Part shown: positions 61,742-64,000 of the stretch, in pieces
How positions within the stretch are numbered: the first letter of the stretch is position 1
Layout of the letters: the number at the start of each line of letters is the position of its first letter
From: DATBQN01 sp963755825
Lineage (GTDB): Bacteria > Acidobacteriota > Thermoanaerobaculia > Multivoradales > UBA5704
Direction of reading: 5' to 3'
NCBI GenBank assembly: GCA_963755825.1
Contig: CAVWLA010000003.1
Span: 1,364,001-1,428,000 of the forward strand
DNA length: 64,000 bases
Program-made: the position numbers and the translations under genes
Notes under the pieces: generated by a model
Databases searched by the model: none
Seen by the model: the letters and a program-made list of their open reading frames with translations, nothing else
What the model was told of the DNA's origin: nothing

Positions 61742-62932
61742 ATGCTCGCCCATCGCATCCCCGAGATCCAGGCGGCGCTCGCCGAGGCCGGCCTCGACGG
61801 CTGGTTCTTCGCCTGCTTCCAGCACAACGACCCCATCGCCATCGACCTCCTCGACCTCGCCGGCGAGGGCCGCCTGATCACCCGCCGCTGCTACTACCTC
61901 GTGCCGCGGACGGACGAGCCGAGCAAGCTCGTCCACAGCCTCGAGCCGGCGATGCTCGACCATCTGCCCGGAGCGAAGGCCTCCTACCTCACCTGGGGCG
62001 AGCATCGAGAGGCCCTGGCGAAGCTGGTCGCCGGCTGCCGCAAGGTCGCCGCCCAGTACAGCCCGAACAACGAGCTGCCGTCCGTGTCGCGGCTCGACGC
62101 CGGCACCGCCGAGCTGCTGCGCGCCGCCGGGCTCGAGCTCGCCTCGTCGGCCGATCTGGCGCAGCGCTTCGCCGCCACCTGGAGCGCGGAGCAGCTCGCC
62201 GGCCACCGGCGGGCGAACGTCCATCTCCACGCCATCGTCCACCAGGCCTTCGGCCGGGTCGCCGCGGCGCTCGCCCACGGCGAGGAGCTCGACGAGCACA
62301 CCGTGCAGCAATTCATCGTCGACGCCATCGACCAGGCGGGCATGTGGGCGGAGTCGCAGCCGATCGTCGGCGTCAACGCGCACAGCGCCGACCCGCACTA
62401 CCAGCCGAGCCGCGAGGGCTCGTCGCCGATCCGCCGCGGCGACTTCCTGCTCATCGACCTGTGGGCGAAGGAGAAGGCCGCCGGGAGCGTCTACGCCGAC
62501 ATCACCTGGTGCGGCGTCTGCGCCGCGGCGCCGACCGACCGCCAGGCGGAGATCTTCGCCCACGTCGCCGGCGCCCGCGACGCCGCGCTGGCGCTGGTGC
62601 GCAGCCGCTTCCCCGCCGAGCCGGTGGCCGGTTACGAGGTCGACGACGCGGCGAGGCAGGTGATCGTCGCCGCCGGCTACGGCGACCGCTTCATCCATCG
62701 CACCGGCCACTCGATCGGCATCTCAGACCACGGGCAGGGCGCCAACATGGACAACCTGGAGACGCACGACACCCGCCGCCTGCTGCCGATGACCGGCTTC
62801 TCGATCGAGCCCGGCATCTACCTGACCGGCGACTTCGGGGTGCGCAGCGAGATCAACGTCGCGCTGACGGCGGACGCCGCCGAGGTGACCGGCGGCGAGC
62901 CGCAGCGCGAGCTCCTCCGCCTGCTCGCCTGA
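61742..62932 (+). CDS. M24-family Xaa-Pro peptidase
   Basis: A 396-residue metallopeptidase of the pita-bread fold, cutting peptides before proline. A creatinase-like N-terminal domain (to about 155) is followed by the catalytic domain with the five dimetal ligands: Asp in LLIDLWAKE, Asp in YADITWCGV, His in HRTGHSIGI, Glu in SIEPGIYL and Glu in RSEINVAL. GGAGG 5 nt before ATG 61742 decides the start over an in-frame GTG at 61730. Cytoplasmic; no signal peptide. It stands alone between the TPR gene (divergent) and the last gene. Confidence 0.94.
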   Translation: MLAHRIPEIQAALAEAGLDGWFFACFQHNDPIAIDLLDLAGEGRLITRRCYYLVPRTDEPSKLVHSLEPAMLDHLPGAKASYLTWGEHREALAKLVAGCRKVAAQYSPNNELPSVSRLDAGTAELLRAAGLELASSADLAQRFAATWSAEQLAGHRRANVHLHAIVHQAFGRVAAALAHGEELDEHTVQQFIVDAIDQAGMWAESQPIVGVNAHSADPHYQPSREGSSPIRRGDFLLIDLWAKEKAAGSVYADITWCGVCAAAPTDRQAEIFAHVAGARDAALALVRSRFPAEPVAGYEVDDAARQVIVAAGYGDRFIHRTGHSIGISDHGQGANMDNLETHDTRRLLPMTGFSIEPGIYLTGDFGVRSEINVALTADAAEVTGGEPQRELLRLLA

Positions 62933-62990
62933 CCCGCCGGTCGGCGGTCGCTCGGCGGACGGCCGTCACCCGCGCGACCGCCGAGCCTGC

Positions 62991-62996
62991 TAGCCT
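62991..62996 (+). promoter_or_regulatory. -10 box TAGCCT, leaderless start of the last gene
   Basis: TAGCCT ends 6 bp before ATG 63003 without a ribosome site. Confidence 0.45.
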
Positions 62997-63002
62997 CTCG
63001 CC

Positions 63003-63956
63003 ATGGCTGGCAGCGATCGATCGGGAGCCGGGAGGCCGGGCGCGGAGGAAGGCCAGCCGCGGGACGGCGAGTGGCGCGCCGATGCTCTCGCGCGGAGCCA
63101 GCACAGCCGGCTCGAGGACGAGATCCGCGCTCCGGCCGAGGACCACGACGCCCTCCGCGCCGCCGACCTCTGCGCCGAGCTCAGCCGCGACCTGCTGGCG
63201 GATTTCGCCCCCGCCCTCGCCTTCCTGGCACCGGAGGAGCGCCGCCGCGCGCAGGCTCTCCTCGCCTACGGCCGCACGCTGTTCGATTTCGCCCGCCAGC
63301 GCGGCATCGAGGGCGAGCGCCTGGCCGCCATCAACCGCTTCGAGTTCACTCTGGAAACCGCGCTGTCGGGGACGGCCGTGGGGCAGCCGATCTTCGTCGC
63401 CATGGCGGCGGCGCACGGTCGCCGGCCGTGGTCGGAGGGGGCGCTCTCGGCCCTCGCCTCGGCGGCGCGGCGGCGCGCCACCCGCGACCGGCCGGGCTCG
63501 TCGCGCGAGGCCGATGCCGCGGCCGAGCGCCTGGTGGCGGCGATCACCGCCGCCCTCCTCGGCGAGCCGGCGCCGCCCGAGCTCCTCGGCTTCGCCGCCG
63601 CGCTGGTGCGGCTCTATGCGCTGCAGAACCTGGGGCCCGAGGCGCGCGCCAACCGGATCTCCATCCCGGCCGCCGAAGCGCCGGACGCCGGCGATCTGCT
63701 CGCCGATCCCGCGGCGCTCCTCGCCGCCGCCAGGCGCGAGTGCCAACGCCTGCGCCCGCGCCTGCTGCGAGCGCCCCGCGGGCTCGTCGACCTGCCGCCG
63801 GGCTACCGGCGGGCGGCCGTCTTCTCGCTCCTCGCCGGCCTGCGCCTGTTGAGCGTGATCGAGGATGGCGGCGACGAGCTCCTCTCCAACCCGCCGCACT
63901 TGGGTCTCCTCGCCCGCCTGGCGCTGCTGGCGCGCGCGCGCTGGTTCCGGCTCTAG
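63003..63956 (+). CDS. Hypothetical protein, degenerate squalene/phytoene-synthase-like
   Basis: A 317-residue all-helical soluble protein. The pattern ALAFLAPEERRRAQALLAYG, then FEFTLETALSGTAVGQPIFV and later LVRLYALQNLGPEARANRIS resembles the helices of squalene/phytoene synthases (the VG-x-P and L-Q-N-x-x-D regions). The two Asp-rich motifs those enzymes need for diphosphate binding are missing: where DxxxD is expected it reads FDFARQRG, and the second helix lacks an Asp pair. It is therefore either an inactive relative or an unrelated helical protein. The N-terminal 30 residues are polar and disordered. No carotenoid or hopanoid gene is in the window. Confidence 0.5.
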   Translation: MAGSDRSGAGRPGAEEGQPRDGEWRADALARSQHSRLEDEIRAPAEDHDALRAADLCAELSRDLLADFAPALAFLAPEERRRAQALLAYGRTLFDFARQRGIEGERLAAINRFEFTLETALSGTAVGQPIFVAMAAAHGRRPWSEGALSALASAARRRATRDRPGSSREADAAAERLVAAITAALLGEPAPPELLGFAAALVRLYALQNLGPEARANRISIPAAEAPDAGDLLADPAALLAAARRECQRLRPRLLRAPRGLVDLPPGYRRAAVFSLLAGLRLLSVIEDGGDELLSNPPHLGLLARLALLARARWFRL

Positions 63957-64000
63957 CAGGCAGCCGCGGCCAGCCGGGGCCGCCTCAGGCGGTCTTGCTG

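Noticed and set aside
63957..64000. Possible 3' end of a minus-strand gene and a small CCGCC-TCA-GGCGG hairpin
   Set aside because: A frame ending TGA at 63987-63985 has only four codons in the window, too little to support a gene or a terminator.

Overview
The window is very GC-rich bacterial chromosome (third codon positions almost all G or C), densely coded on both strands, with Gram-negative envelope genes (FadL-type porin, RND tripartite pump, OmpA-era lipoprotein signals), c-type-cytochrome debris, FG-GAP/CRTAC1 proteins, an ABC-permease/M1-aminopeptidase fusion, DUF1684 and DUF4390 proteins. This mixture best fits Acidobacteriota, possibly the Thermoanaerobaculia side, but that is inference from gene content; no rRNA or tRNA gene is present to test it.

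Layout. 1-3.7 kb (minus): DUF4390 protein, NtrY-type histidine kinase and a Ser/Thr kinase cut by the window edge. 3.8-10.3 kb: smpB, a YbjN-like protein, a FadL porin plus secreted GDSL hydrolase closed by a textbook terminator, then a KdpDE-like two-component pair without the Kdp pump. 10.4-12.3 kb: an isolated YqaJ-type exonuclease and RecT-like annealing protein. 12.3-18.4 kb: a CzcCBA-type metal efflux operon that ends in a PII-family protein translationally coupled to the pump. 18.4-22.4 kb: small NTF2-like, Cys-rich secreted and unknown proteins and a secreted beta-propeller. 22.5-26.9 kb: uvrA with a one-base frameshift, and a sigma-54-activator-like regulator with an altered GAFTGA loop. 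27-33.8 kb: an RHH/PIN toxin-antitoxin pair, an ABC ATPase with a permease-aminopeptidase fusion, DUF1684, and an AT-rich repeat block abutting a gene remnant.

33.8-46.7 kb holds envelope and information-processing genes: two L,D-transpeptidases around an M23 peptidase, an AAA-R3H ATPase, DUF4097, a stand-alone ketosynthase with a probable CTG start, an RRM protein, TerB, another M23 peptidase, DNA polymerase I with a decayed proofreading site, a GlsB-type membrane protein and MogA/MoaB. 46.7-53.2 kb holds a very large TPR/FG-GAP/ASPIC protein, then an HlyD-type adaptor with two ABC ATPases but no permease. 53.9-60.2 kb is a compact glycan operon: pyruvyltransferase-glycosyltransferase fusion, a QueC-like PP-loop enzyme, a DegT aminotransferase and a GT4 glycosyltransferase. 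The window ends with a TPR secreted protein, an M24 peptidase and a degenerate squalene/phytoene-synthase-like protein.

Two threads run through the region. First, many first genes have a TANNNT -10 box placed only 6-7 bp before the start codon and no Shine-Dalgarno sequence, which points to widespread leaderless transcription; genes inside operons instead use GGAGG-type sites or overlapping stop/start codons. Second, several familiar systems appear with a part missing or swapped (NtrY without NtrX, KdpDE without KdpABC, ABC ATPases without permeases, Red-like recombination without a phage, a QueC-like enzyme without queuosine genes). The last of these, inside the glycan operon, is the best candidate for undescribed chemistry.
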